From Auricularia sp. M13 (lineage: Eukaryota; Basidiomycota; Agaricomycetes; Auriculariales; Auriculariaceae): a DNA stretch of 64,000 nucleotides. Of the stretch, positions 10,691 to 22,923 are shown piece after piece (position 1 is the stretch's first letter; each line of letters starts with the position of its first letter). The DNA lies in the NCBI GenBank assembly GCA_037042915.1, contig CM073202.1:3584103-3648102 (forward strand), given 5' to 3'. A program made the position numbers and the translations under genes. The notes below the pieces were generated by a model. It saw only the letters and a program-made list of their open reading frames with translations. It did not search any database and had not been told where the DNA came from.

Positions 10691-10961
10691 GTCGCCCCTA
10701 GCGCCGGGTCAGAATCGATGGGCGAGGAAGTGGATATGGCGCGCACACCGTCGCGTGTGGCGCGCGCGGCCACGCGGGTCTGCTCTGCGCGAGCATGTTG
10801 TGGTCACTGTTCAACTTGAAGTTGTATTTCAACTCCGCTGATCCAACACTCACTGAACGGAGTTGGGGAATTGTGGGCTGCATATGTATCGGCAGGTGCA
10901 TCGTGAACAAAAGCTTATAGGGCAATCTTTGTGTGTGCGTGCATGACGAGAAACGTCGGTA

Positions 10962-10992
10962 CAGTTGAACCTGTCATAACCCATACTTGTCG
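10962..10992 (+). repeat. pogo-type left terminal inverted repeat
   Basis: Begins CAGTTGAACCTGTCATAACC directly after the TA at 10960-10961 and matches the inverted right end with about one mismatch over the first 25 bases. Confidence 0.88.
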
Positions 10993-11984
10993 TAACACAT
11001 AACCTGTTCTACCCCATAGGATTTTGGCTCTGACCGACTCGATCAGTATCTAAAACCCATAATCCAGTGATAACCCATAACCCATACCCCTTTGGTCCGG
11101 AAAACCCATAACTCCAGGTCTTTATTGAGGTGCTAGAGCATTGAAAGTTGAGTGAGAGGAATCAATGCCATGCCATGCAGCACATTTCCCTCATTCGGGC
11201 CGCCCGGAAGCCCGGAATCAATCCTCTTCCTCAGTTCCTGCGCGCTCAACACCATCTGTCCGCGGTTCTCTTGCCTGGTGTGGCGTGCACTCGCACATGG
11301 CACCGAAGAAGCCTCTTGAAGTCCTGAAGAAAGGGCTTGCTCTTTTCCGAAAAGCCATCCAGTCCCGAAAAGCTGCGCTCAGCGAACGTCTGAAGAAGAA
11401 TGAGAAAATCTCTTCCGCCGAAGAACTCTGGCTCGACAACAATGTCAACGACGTTGAGGAGGTCATGGTTCTTGACAAGCTTGAAAATGCCTCTGACTAT
11501 GAGCGTGGGCTTGCTCGCTTGGATTCGCGTGAGAAGGGCATCGTTCAGAAGCTCTCAGAGCTGGCGCAGCCCACAAAACCGGCCACAGGGAAACGTAAAC
11601 GTACGCAGTCGACCTGACAGCTTCTGAGCTCCGTTTTTGACATCTGGCACAGGCCCCGAAGAGCGTGCCCCACCAAAACGTAAGGAAAAGACTGCCCCGG
11701 TGGCAGGAAAGAAGGTCAACGCCTCGCTTGCACAACACATCGAAATTCTTTACTGGTACCACAAGAACGGTCGAAACCAGAGCAATACGGCGCTACACTT
11801 CGACAAAATCTATCCCAACATTCATATCAAGCAGCCGCTCATATGTTCATGGGTGAAGGACGAGGAGAAATAGCGAAAGGCATGGGAGAAGGAGCGGGAA
11901 TCGGCCTAAGGCTGTCACGGCAGAGCGCTTGTCACTCGCTGAGACCGACGCCCAAAGGAGGAGAGAGGGACGAGGAAGAACGGA

Positions 11985-12754
11985 CAAGCGGTACAATTGA
12001 CCAGACCAAACCTAGGGTACACGCATCTACACCCCACAACCTATATACCCCTCCCCCAAGGGCCGTTGATCCGGCCCAGGATGATCCCGGAGCTAATGGA
12101 CACACCTCTCATCGCCTCCCATGACGCCGACTCCCTGCCTAACCTCCGGTCGAGCACGATCCGAGGCGGAGCTAAGGTGCCAGGATATACCATACACACC
12201 GAGGACACGGACCGAGGAGGAGGGCGTCACACGGGTGCATAGGGATGGTGCCGAGCAACTGAGAGCAAAGCCGAGAGTCAGAGGGTGTAGCCAAGCTTGT
12301 ACCAGGCGAGAGTAGCCTCAATACAATCCGTCCGAGATGTAGCGCGCCGGTGGGAAGTCCAATAGAGGCGTTCCCGAGCCCCCCGGGGCTGCACAGGGTG
12401 ACCAGCCGAGCCCGTCCGAGGTCCGAAGAGGGTCCTAGAGTCTGGCCCGAGCGTCACAGCGCCCGTACCCGACGCATATGGTGAGAGCAGCCGAACCAAG
12501 GTCTGAGGGTAGGAAACCTCCACCGAGCCGAATTGAGGTATGCGCCGAGGTCGTCTCACCCCATAGACCGATAGAGAGCGGCCCGTAGATCATATCCCGA
12601 GCCGTTCAGCCCAAGGTCTACAACCCTGGCCGAGTCTCAGTCCGAGGATAAACAGTACGCCGACTGTATGCAGCAGCGACCGAACGCTCGGCGAAGCGGC
12701 GTAAAACCCGCGGACGAACGGACAGAGCTTGCGGAGACCGTGAAGACCGCAACA
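11985..12754. other. Unresolved insertion within the transposase gene
   Basis: About 770 bp of non-coding sequence between the first HTH part and the AT-rich inverted-repeat element. It is rich in short TCCGAGG/ACCGAGG motifs. I could not find terminal repeats or a target duplication, so its nature is open. Confidence 0.35.
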
Positions 12755-13427
12755 AAGGCTGCAACTAATTTAATTAATTACTAAGTATAATTAATTAACA
12801 GCCTATAAAAATATAATTAAAGTACGGACTCGTGTATTTTTGAGTAATTAGTTATAATTAATTGTATTTACATGTCAACTTTATGAAGGCTCAGATCAAC
12901 TGAGATGCATCTAGAGAGAGGTGTTCTAGACCTGATCCACATTTATAGAGATTTTCCTGCCATGGGAGTTGAGGTCCTTGACAATATGCAAGACTGCCAA
13001 GTACCTTACATGTTGCCAGAGTCAATTTATGAAGTATCCTGAGGTTGTAATGCATACGGTATCAAGCCATAAGGAGTCCTATTAATCAATCATATACCTG
13101 AGGAGCAGGTATGGTATCCCAGTCATCAGTCATGCTTCATCTTGGATCGTCTTTCCCAATTTGGTAATACTCTCACCCAAAAAGGTTTCTTGCTTCACCC
13201 TCAAATTGCAGGCATCTCAACACCTCAGGAACCTTGTATGATCAGTAGGTATAGTTATAGAAGCATGTATGATGTAGTCATTAGTTGCATACACTGAGTA
13301 TAACTTGTCATCAATGGCACTTGATTTGATTCAGATATAACTAGTTATAATTAATTAGTACTAATTACATACTAAATCTAAACAAAGTACGGCGAGGTGT
13401 ACTTATATTTAATTTAGTTTCAGCCTT
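12755..13427. repeat. AT-rich element with terminal inverted repeats
   Basis: A 673-bp non-coding block, strikingly AT-rich against its surroundings. The left end AAGGCTGCAACTAATTTAAT matches the inverted right end AAGGCTGAAACTAAATTAAA with few mismatches, and inner arms with ATAATTAATT strings also pair. No target duplication was recognised. Probably a MITE-like element inside the transposase gene. Confidence 0.55.
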
Positions 13428-13775
13428 AAATCGGCCGTCGCGAACCCAGGCAACGCGAGCGCATCAAGCAGACAGAGCATCCCGAAGTGACAGAGATGCT
13501 GGAGCTCTGGGTAGCCAAGGCCATGGCGGACAACGTCCTCCTGACGGGCGAGGTTCTGCGTCAAAAATGGACGAGGTTCGCCGACATGTGCGGTGTGCCG
13601 ACCAATGAGCGTTTAGCCCTCAGCAACGCCTGGTTCGATGCGTTCAAGAAGCGGGTGGGCCTGTATGGCATCAAGCGGCATGGAGAGGCGGGGTCTGTCG
13701 ATGAAGAGGCGGTTGCGCGCGAGCACGAGCGGCTTCGCGAGTTGATTCGGAAGCATGGGTACCATCTGCGGAATA

Positions 13776-13958
13776 TGTTGGCGTTGTGTACGCCTGAGAT
13801 GACCTGGACCGGTAGGGCAGATGTAATGAGCAGTAGAATTGCGTTTGTCTGGTACTACGGAGTAGTCCGTTACAAACGCATACCGATCGGAGCCTGAATA
13901 CGGACAATATGAAGCCAGGAGCTGACTGTAACAGCTATATGATATCAGTATGCTGACA
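13776..13958 (-). repeat. LTR of the non-coding LTR element (left)
   Basis: A 183-bp LTR with TG...CA ends, preceded by the GAATA duplication and followed by the polypurine tract. It differs from the right LTR at two positions (GTTGTG against GTTATG; GACTGT against GACCGT). Confidence 0.88.
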
Positions 13959-15134
13959 CTCCCCCTCAGCGAGTGAGCTGGATATGGATGTGTTCGAGCG
14001 AAGATGAATGACAGTGGGGATGATGATGACGGAATGGTGAGGTAAAAGACCGTGAAAAGTTGGAAAAAGTCAAAGCGTACTGCGCTCGCTCCCCGAGAGT
14101 GAAGGCGGCATAGGGCATGTGCTGTGCACTACGCCTGCGCCATCGCCCACCTGCGGCAGTGCGTCCACCTTGGTGTTGCTGCCCGCAGTGTCGGGTGTCG
14201 CTCGGTCTTCCGCATGCGTGGCGTGCGCTCACTGCTGGTGGCGCCGCCTGCTGCGTCCGTCGTACGTCGGGTCCTGCGGCTGGTCTGCGGCTCCTGCGCT
14301 ATGCGGTTCGGCCGATGTCGGTTCCGCCGCTGCGTCCTCGGCCGGCGTGCCTACGGCCCTTGCCCGATGCCGCCCGTCGGGTCCTCCATGCCGTCCCTGT
14401 GCTCCTGAATACGCGGTCCGGCCTGCTGGCCCCTCCGCTGGAGCGCGGTCTTGACCCTGACGGGCCATATCCCGCTTCTCCCCCGTCGAAGAAATCAGTG
14501 CGCCGCTGCCTTAGCGCTGGCGCCGCGGGGATGTGGGAATATGGTGCTCCTCGCGAATGTTGTATGTGCTGGCTGCCTGCGCGCGTGTCGCGTCCTACAT
14601 GCAGCCGCTGTGGTCGTCCCGTCCTGATGCTCGCGGTACGGGGACCGGGATATTGTCCTCATGGGACTGCTCCTCTCCCCCGCGGGACTCGTGCCGCGGG
14701 CTCCCTCGCTCTTGTGAGTACGATTGTGTCATCTGGTTGGCATTTGAGAGCGCCGTCAGGTCGCGATGTCGATAGATTCTGCGGAAAGAAATAATGAGCT
14801 GAAGTTTTGCGCCTCCCCCGCAAACTCGTGCTAGTGGGCCGAGTGCGGCTCCCCCGGACGTCGACCTTGGTTGCGCCTCGGAATGCCTTGTGCATGCGTG
14901 GGGTAAGCGTGCCTCGCCGCGCTTGTGCTGCTGGCCGAAGTGTGTGCGCGGGCGCGCGTGCCGCTGCCCGTCAGCACATCGTGTTGTGTGCCGAATACAC
15001 TACTGGGATCGCAGGCGCAAATGGTGCACTGCGTCCTGCTCCTGCTTGACGTGTCGCGCTGCGCCAGGATCGAGTTGCGTGGCCGCCCTTGGGCTGTCGC
15101 AGACGTCGCTCGTCCTACAATCGCATGCGTCGTA
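13959..15134. other. GC-rich non-coding interior of the LTR element (left)
   Basis: High GC with recurring short CTGC/GTCG words and no ORF with domain-like sequence. The phrase GCCGCCCTTGGGCTGTCG near 15081 recurs near 15522, and a variant lies near 21008. I see no coding function. Confidence 0.5.
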
Positions 15135-15476
15135 CAGCCCTTTGCATAAGATTCTGGACACCCAGAAAAAAATACAAAGTCGGATTCAGCCGACTCCGAC
15201 CAGATCCGGGTGCACCGCGGAAGCGCCGAAGTCGCCACCGCCGCGCCGTAGCCATGCCTCTCGTTCGTCCAGGGCGTGAGGCCGCCTTTTTTGGCACCCC
15301 TCGTTGCCCCCGGACGGACTGTTGCATTGGCGCATGGCCATACAACTTGCATACAGAACGGTTTGCACTTGGTTTGCCCGCGGCGGATCATCTGGAGCCC
15401 GTCGGAGTCGGTCGGAACGGCCGAATCCGACTTTGTATTTTTTTTCTGGGTGTCCAGAATCTTATGCAAAGGGCTG
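15135..15476. mobile_element. MITE of Tc1/mariner type
   Basis: A 342-bp element with about 60-bp terminal inverted repeats. The left end CAGCCCTTTGCATAAGATTC and the inverted right end are the same for at least 55 bases apart from one A-run length difference. It is flanked by TA at 15133-15134 and 15477-15478. There is no coding capacity. The TA target and CAG start place it with Tc1/mariner-derived MITEs, mobilised by a transposase elsewhere. Confidence 0.88.
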
Positions 15477-15638
15477 TACATCGTCCGACGCGTCGCGCTG
15501 TGCCACCGCAATACTGCACTGCCGCCCTTGGGCTGTCGTAGTCGTCGGGTCGCTGGTTGGCATCCGCGTCGCTCGTTGCCGTTATTTGCTGGGTCGCCTC
15601 GTATCGCTTGGCGTGCCGCGCTGTGTCAGGCGCGTCTG

Positions 15639-15963
15639 TGACAAAAGTCGGCCTGTAAGGCGACACAAGTCGCGTCTCAGCCGTATGCGCAAGTAGCGTA
15701 TCGGTCTATATTCACCTGTAAGGCGACACAAGTCGCGTCTACACAAAAGCCAATAAGTACAGGTGAAGCAAACAAGAAATAGTCCAAGTCCACGTACCTC
15801 AGCCGTATGCGCAAGTAGCGTATCGGTCTGAGGTACAAACTCCGTCCAGTCGGGGCCAAAAGGGGCCGGCGGCTGCGCTTGCATCCGGTGGCTGTGTCGT
15901 AAATGCCAGACACTCCAGACGGCTGGCATTAGCTGTATCAGCCTATTCCCGCACATTCTGACA
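15639..15963 (-). repeat. Nested copia LTR (3' LTR)
   Basis: A 325-bp LTR identical by eye to 20676-21000, with the outer flank GTCTG at 15634-15638. Confidence 0.92.
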
Positions 15964-15970
15964 CCCCCAC

Positions 15971-18900
15971 TCAAGCCAGACGGAGGCCCAACGCCTTGAC
16001 AAAGCGCCAGTGCTTGTCACGGGTGAGCGGCTTAGTGAAAATGTCTGCCACCATCTCCTCGGTAGGGCAGAACTCCACACGAGCGCGACGGCGTCGAACG
16101 ATGTCGTCGCGGAAGTGGTGGTACTTGCGGCGGATGTGCTTTGTCCTGGCTCGGAACTGTGGTTCCTGGGACAGGGTGATAGCGCCAGCATTGTCGCTTT
16201 TGACGACCGTAGGACCGTGCTGCTTCTGGCCAAGCTCAGCGAAGAACCGCGAAGCCAGATCAGCTCTTGACCAACGTTGCTGAGCGCGATGTACTCGGCC
16301 TCGGTGGAAGAGAGGGCAACAAGCTTTTGACGCTTGCTGCTCCAGGTAATAGCACCGTGGTTGCACATGAAGACGTAGCCAGAGGTTGAGCGCGAAGTAT
16401 CTTCGTCGCCAGACCAGTCCGAGTCAGAATAGCACATGAAGCGCATTGGGCCAGTACGCTGCCTGTAGCGCAACTGCATCGTGCGCGTGCACTGGAGGTA
16501 TCGCAGTGTGCGCTTGGCCACCTCCCAGTGACAAGCTCTAGGCGCGGCCGTGAAGCGCCCCAGTATTCCAACGACATAGGCAATATCGGGCCTGGTTCCC
16601 AGCATGGCGTACATCAGTGAGCCAACAACCGATGCATACGATACCTCAACGCCGTCAATAATGGCGACGGGCATCGTTCCATCATCTGAAGGGTCGTCCT
16701 TCGACAGCTTGTAGTTGTGCGCCATCGGGGTGTACGACGGCTTGCAGGTCGACATGCCGCAGCGTCTGAGGACAGTGTCGATGTACTGCGTCTGCGAGAG
16801 CGAGATGGTGCCCTTTGAGCGGTCGCGCGTGATCTTCAGTCCAAGCATGTAGGAAGCCTCGCCAAGGTCGCGCATCTTGTAGGTGGTGGCCAGCATGCTC
16901 TTCACCTTGTTCATGAACGCGCGAGGTTGCGGCTAGGAGGAGGTCGTCGACATAGACAACAAGAAAACAGTACTCGCCGTCGTTGTCGCGGAAGACGTAG
17001 AGGCAGGTCTCGGCGTCGAGTCTTGTGAAGCCAAGCTTTCCCAGCTCCTTGTCGAACGTCGTGTTCCATGTGCGACCGGCCTGCTTCAGACCGTAAATCG
17101 AGCGTTTCAGCCGCCAGCAGCACCCCTCAGGTATCTCGATCCCTTCAGGTGGTAGCATGTAGATCTCCTCCTCGAGGACGCCGTTCAGATAGGCAGTTGA
17201 CACGTCCATTTGGTCAAGCTCCAGATTGTGCTGGGCGGCCAGGTTGACAATAAGTCGAACTGCTGCAAGGCTGGCAACAGGCGCGAAGGTTTCTTCGTAG
17301 TCGACGCCCTTCTTCTGCGTAAAGCCCCGAGCAACAATGCGACTCTTGTGGCGCTCAACGCGACCGTTGGCATCGAACTTGACCCGATTGACAACCTTGG
17401 AAGTAATGGGGCGCACACCTTCAGGAATCGGCACGACTTCGTAGACATCATTAGCGCGTAAGCTCTCCAGCTCCTCGTTGAGTGCTGGAACCCAGAGGTG
17501 GGCATCAGGGCCTTCACGCATCTCCTGCACAGTCTGTGGAACAGCGCGGTCGCTTGGTCCAGTCGCGGCAGCACCAGCGAAGAAGATGGTGTCTTCATTG
17601 TCCTCGTCAGCCCAGGCAAAACCACCCCTTGCTGCTCGTTCCTTGCGACGAGCCTCAAGTCGAGCGTTATGCTCATTGACCGTCCGCATGTAGTCGCGGT
17701 TGCGGTCATTTGGGACACGCGCTCGTGGAGGACGCCCAGCAGGCGGCACTGGCGGTGGCTGCGGTGGTGCACGCACTGGTGTAGGTCGGCTGCCTGATGG
17801 CTCTGGTGGTGGTCGCCGTGGTGCAGGCGTAGCAGGTTGCTGTGCAGCAGGCACACGTTGAGCACCTTGACGTGGTGCCTGTGGACGCGCTGATGCTGGT
17901 GGAGTAGGGCCTTCAGCTTTGCGTGGCGTAGGAACAGGCAAGCGGGAAGCTCTGGGAGCAGGCTTCTGGTCTGGTTCCTCAGGTGCCCCCACTGGCGCTG
18001 CAGGAGGTGGTGGATCACCTACAACCGCCCCTTGATCATCCTCTGGTGGAGGGCCGGGTGGCGGCACATCGTCCAGTAGTTCATCGAAGCCGTCACTGTC
18101 TGAGTCAGCAACGCTGGGAGCTGCAGCTGGGGGCGCATTTCCAGGTGCAGCTGCTTCGGAAGTGGCATCGTCGGGTCGACGGCGATGGAAGATGTCGTCA
18201 GGTACAGGGTCGGTCAAGCGGTCGGCGGCCATGAGGTCTGCACGCGTTTTGCCCGACTCGTCGAACTTGACATGTCGCGAGATCACGATCTTGTGTCGGT
18301 CCACGTCCCAGAGCTTCCATCCCTTGACTCCAGGCTGATACCCAATCATAACACAGCGTCGAGCCTTCCAGCCAAACTTCCCAGTTCGATGTTTCTTGTC
18401 GACATGTGGGTAGGCTGGGCAACCAAATGGCCTGAAGTGACTTGCGTTGACACGACGGCCTGTGAGCATGGTGTGCGGAATACGTCCTCCAATACTGGAC
18501 GATGGTGTGCGTGCGGTAACGTATACGGCGGTAGACATGGCGTCGGCCCAGAACATCCCAGGCAGACCAGATTCGGCGAGCATGCTGGCGGCAAGGTTGA
18601 CTGTAGTCTGGTTCATGCGTTCAGCAACTCCATTTTGCTCTGGTGTATATGGAGCAGACGTCTCGTGTGCGATGCCAAGCGTTCGGAGCCACTCGCTGAC
18701 GCCTCCGTTGATGAACTCGGTGCCGTTGTCTGAACGGAAAAACTCGAGCCATTCATTGGATAGCGACAGTGCGCCTACACGTTGACGGAAGTAGGCCTCG
18801 ACGTCAGCCTTCCAGCGCTTCAGGATGGTGCCCGTTTCCGACTTGAGCTTCATAAAGTAGACCCAAGGCTGCTCTGTATAGTCGTCGACCAGGATAAGCC

Positions 18901-20565
18901 AGTAACGATAGCCCTCGCGTGATGCGGGCGTCACGGGCCCACCAATGTCGCCATGGACGAGCTGGAGAGGACGAGATGCGCGCTGGCGACCTTCGGTGTC
19001 GAAAGGCTGCTTCTTCATCTTGCCTAGTACGCAAGGTTCGCAGAACTCCGGGGTACCAGTAAGGCTGTCTACGCCTCGAAGCTGGCCGTTGCGCACCATG
19101 GTCTTGAGCCGGTCGTAGCTTATGTGTCCAAGTCGCCGGTGGAGGACATTGATGTCCATGGCAGCACCAGCGAAAGGCCCGTCACGCACGCGTTCAAGGT
19201 TCAGGTCATACAGACTGCGGTGCAGCTGGCCGTCACACAGCTCCTTCTTCGTCTTGGCGTTGCTGATGACAAGTCTGCCATTGGCGAACGTGGACGCATA
19301 GCCAGCCTTGTCCAGGCGGCCGACAGAGACGAGGTTGATTGTGAAGCTGGGAACGAGTAGGGCCTTGTTGAAGCGTATGATAGCTTTCCGGCGCGCGCAG
19401 TAGAGCAGGACGTCGCCAGTACCAACTGCCTCAACCGTCGAGTCGTCGCCAAACGCACGGCCTGCGGTGGGTCAAGAGTCTTGAACGTCTTAGGATCAAA
19501 GACTGAGCGCGAGTAGAACATGTGGCTGGAGCAGCCCGAGTCGGCAATGATAGGGAAGGGAGCAAAGTCGTGGTCGTGCCCATCGTGGGCCAGAGCGTAC
19601 TGTTCAACACGTTGCTTCAGCGCTACGGATACGGTGTGTACACGATCGTCCTCCGAGTCACTGTCTATCGAAGACTCCGTGGTCGCGTTGGCCCTGCCCT
19701 TCTTCTTCCGCTTTGACTTCGTGCGTTCCGGCCGGAGCTCAGGGTGCAGTTGGTAGCACTTGTCCGAGTCATGCGTATTGTTGCGGCCGTGATAATCGCA
19801 GGTGTGCGCTGGGAGTTGCTTGGAATGGCTGGGCGCAGGCTTGGCCGCATTGAGCGCAGTGGCCTCCTCCACAGGTTCGGCGGGAGCAGGCACAAGTCGG
19901 GTGGCTTCGGCCGTGGCTCTGGCCTCGACCGTTGCGAATGTCAGCGTCGTCTGGATGGCACCCGTTGGGCCCTTGACAGGCTGGCCGTCCTTGCCGATAA
20001 CTGGAGTGGCGCTGTTGAGCACCGCAGTCAGGAAGTTCTGCCAAGCTGGTGTGGGCGGCAGCGAGGCGAGCAGCGTGTAAGCCAGGTCGTCGTCGTCCAC
20101 TGGCTTGCCCATAGAGGCCAGGCGCTTCGACAAGTTGCGAATGCGAGCGAGGTGGTCCGCTATATCCGTGATGCCGTCCCATTTCAGCGAGTAGAGTTCG
20201 CGGCGAGCCTCGAAGATGCTGGCAACCGTGTTCACCGAAGTGTGCAGCTCCGTCAGCCTGGTCCACATGTCCTTCGACGTCGCGCAGTCATCAATGATGT
20301 AGAGGAGCCGGTTCGAGACATGGTTCATGATGATGCCTTTGGCCTTTCCATCGCGCGTGGCCCAGGTGTCCCGGGGTGATGGCGCTATAGCTGGCGCGTA
20401 CGGTCCGGGTGTTGACGTCGGCGGCAGAGAAGACGGTGGCTCAGTTCCATCGACAATCGACCAAACAAGCGATTCGAGCAGTTTGCCACGCATGCGCATG
20501 GACCAGATGGTCCAGTTTTCAGGACCAGTGAGGACAGGGCATGACGCGTTTTCAGCAGCGGACAT
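15971..20565 (-). pseudogene. Copia Gag-Pol with three frame breaks
   Basis: Gag starts at the ATG at 20565 (MSAAENASCPVLTGPENW). A Cys/His segment (CDYHGRNNTHDSDKC) and the protease motif IADSGCSSHM follow. The frame shifts near 19453 (an AAA run on the plus strand), then integrase (HGDIGGP, FRSDNGTEF, VAERMNQT) and reverse transcriptase run on to YVDDLLLAATS. There the frame shifts again near 16919 (a CGCGCG run). RNase H follows (CYSDSDWSGDE, ALSSTEAEYIAL), shifts a third time near 16245-16265 and ends close to 15971 after MVADIFTKPLTRDKHW. Apart from these small steps every copia domain is present and undamaged. With identical LTRs the breaks are either very recent or sequence errors. Confidence 0.85.
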
Positions 20566-20675
20566 GGCCGGGACGTATAGTAAAAACTGTGCGCAAGCAG
20601 TATGGCGCAGAAGACCGTGAGTTGGCTGAGTCAGGCAAACGAGGGGGATTGTGAGCGCCCTCGGGGCTCATAACC

Positions 20676-21000
20676 TGACAAAAGTCGGCCTGTAAGGCGA
20701 CACAAGTCGCGTCTCAGCCGTATGCGCAAGTAGCGTATCGGTCTATATTCACCTGTAAGGCGACACAAGTCGCGTCTACACAAAAGCCAATAAGTACAGG
20801 TGAAGCAAACAAGAAATAGTCCAAGTCCACGTACCTCAGCCGTATGCGCAAGTAGCGTATCGGTCTGAGGTACAAACTCCGTCCAGTCGGGGCCAAAAGG
20901 GGCCGGCGGCTGCGCTTGCATCCGGTGGCTGTGTCGTAAATGCCAGACACTCCAGACGGCTGGCATTAGCTGTATCAGCCTATTCCCGCACATTCTGACA
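20676..21000 (-). repeat. Nested copia LTR (5' LTR)
   Basis: A 325-bp LTR whose inner edge adjoins the primer-binding site (minus strand GGTTATGAGCCCCG). The outer flank GTCTG is at 21001-21005. Confidence 0.92.
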
Positions 21001-21005
21001 GTCTG

Positions 21006-22082
21006 CGGGGCCGTCCTTGGGCTGTCGCAGCCGTCTGTGCGTCCTGCACTTGCGTCGTGCTTCTCCTATAGCGCCGAGGGGGTGTTGGCTACACAGAAAA
21101 GTGCGCGCGCTCGGATTGAGCTGCGCTGCGCCGCCGACTGAGTCGAATGGCGTCGCTGCCTTGTGCGCGGCCGGGGATGTCCCTCCGGCTACCCTGCGCG
21201 TTGCCTGGCCGATGGACAAGGCCGGCGCGAGGTATTGAGGTTGTCGGTGCGCTAATGTAATGCTGCACCGTTGTTGCCGGGTCGCGAGAGTAGAAGCGCC
21301 CGGAATGAACTTGCGCTGCGATGATGCGCGCTGCCGCTGGGCTGTGATAGCCAGCGTGTCGGCCTCGTGTTACGCGTCGCCGGAGTGTAGTTCCCCGGTC
21401 GGTGTGCGCCCTGTAGGTCGAAGTTGTGATCCCCGTTCGGATGCTCCCCCGGAACGGTCCGACCGTTCGTCGCGCGCTGAACTGCGCTGTCGACGGTACG
21501 GGGCTCTCTGCTCGCTCGCCTCGAGCTGAGCAGGTGCGCGCGGTCATGTGTGACCTGCGCTGGATGTCGGAAGTCGATGTTGCTGGCCCTTGGGTGCCGC
21601 TGTGACGACCGAGTTGGCTGTCGCACTTGAAAGCGACGTGAGCGGTCCAAACTGGACGCTCCATCCTCGAAGGATCGAGGGAACGCGTGGCAGGGGCTCT
21701 CCAGAAACCTCCTGCACGCGTAGCGTGTCGTAGTGAAGACATACGCCGGCTGGCCACGTCTGTGCGCTCGCTGAGCCGTATGGCGCACCGTGTACGGCGC
21801 TCGCGCCGTTTGTCCTCGTCGGCCGCCTCTGGACCTCATCTGGCGGCAGCTGGCTTCCCTACGTCTCCCAGGCGTCTCGATGCGTGCTGCGCATACCGCA
21901 GCGCTGTCTATCGGCGCTGGTGGTGGTGTATCGCCGTCCTGCTCGTCTCTGCGGGTCTCCGGACGTCGAGGGGTGCCCTAGCAGCGTCGAGCGCATATCC
22001 TGCTCGTACAGCTGCTGGATGGGTCGCGTATCCGCGCTAGAACGCGTCGCGCTGGTACTGCGCTCGTCGGTAGCTGGTCTGC
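21006..22082. other. GC-rich non-coding interior of the LTR element (right)
   Basis: Continuation of the non-coding interior after the nested copia. Open frames here are typical GC-rich chance frames on both strands and none shows a domain. It includes the 8-bp target of the following MITE at 22075-22082. Confidence 0.5.
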
Positions 22083-22359
22083 AGGACCCGGGAAAGGTCC
22101 ATTTGAGGTTCGATCCGCAACCCCCCCTGGACGATGGTCCCAGAAATTTCCTTTTTAGGAAGGTGTGATGATCTTTCTCAAAATTGGACTGTGAGATTTA
22201 TGCTGGATTTTTGCGCACAGAGTTCTATTTGCATTATAATCAAATTTTACTACCTCAGTTTCTCATCAGACTGCTAGATCGCGAGATAGCCTGTCTGAAA
22301 ACCGGTCAGGACGATGGTCCCAACCTGATCGGACCTCAAATGGACCTTTCCCGGGTCCT
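22083..22359. mobile_element. hAT-type MITE
   Basis: A 277-bp non-coding element with perfect 27-bp inverted ends (AGGACCCGGGAAAGGTCCAT...) and an exact 8-bp target duplication TGGTCTGC at 22075-22082 and 22360-22367. The 8-bp duplication points to the hAT superfamily. The inner words GGACGATGGTCCCA near both ends may be transposase-binding sites (inference). Confidence 0.88.
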
Positions 22360-22434
22360 TGGTCTGCGCGGTCGCTGGTGCCGCATACGGTCCGGGCTGG
22401 CATATTTAACCAGGAGCCGCCTGGGATGTGTTTG

Positions 22435-22605
22435 TGTTGGCGTTATGTACGCCTGAGATGACCTGGACCGGTAGGGCAGATGTAATGAGCAGTAGAATTG
22501 CGTTTGTCTGGTACTACGGAGTAGTCCGTTACAAACGCATACCGATCGGAGCCTGAATACGGACAATATGAAGCCAGGAGCTGACCGTAACAGCTATATG
22601 ATATC
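22435..22605 (-). repeat. LTR of the non-coding LTR element (right, first part)
   Basis: First 171 bp of the right LTR. The gypsy element inserted after GATATC, so the last 12 bp are at 36534-36545 (AGTATGCTGACA), beyond the ATATC target duplication. Confidence 0.88.
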
Positions 22606-22873
22606 TGTGATAGGCTATACGCTCGGGATAGTTGAGTCAGGGCCGGTTCAGGGAACACAGCCCTCGTGGAGTCACGCAGGAGTCAGAGCGACTCATATTC
22701 ATTATGACTCAGTAGATACTTACAGTATATATACTTCTCTCTCGAGTAATAGAGAGGGCATCCTTCGGGATCCCGCTTATTTCGCACTCGATCTCAGCTT
22801 ATCCAAGCAGTTAGAATTAGATCAGATATAGGCATACGCGTGTAAACTACCAGAACGAGGCTCCGCCTTAACA
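22606..22873 (+). repeat. Gypsy 5' LTR
   Basis: A 268-bp LTR, TGTGATAGGC...TTAACA, preceded by ATATC and followed by the primer-binding region. Confidence 0.92.
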
Positions 22874-22923
22874 ATTTGGTGGACACTTCAGGTTGAATTC
22901 AGTACTCTAGCGAAGCAAGGACT

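Larger units (their letters stand above)
15639..21000 (-). mobile_element. Ty1/copia retrotransposon nested in the LTR element
   Basis: A 5.36-kb element with 325-bp LTRs (15639-15963, 20676-21000), identical by inspection and TG...CA bounded, and the target duplication GTCTG (15634-15638, 21001-21005). The primer-binding site GGTTATGAGCCCCG follows the upstream LTR. A purine tract ending GAGTGGGGG precedes the downstream LTR. The LTR carries two internal direct duplications (CCTGTAAGGCGACACAAGTC and CAGCCGTATGCGCAAGTAGC). The interior has gag and pol in copia order but with three single-step frame breaks. Confidence 0.93.
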
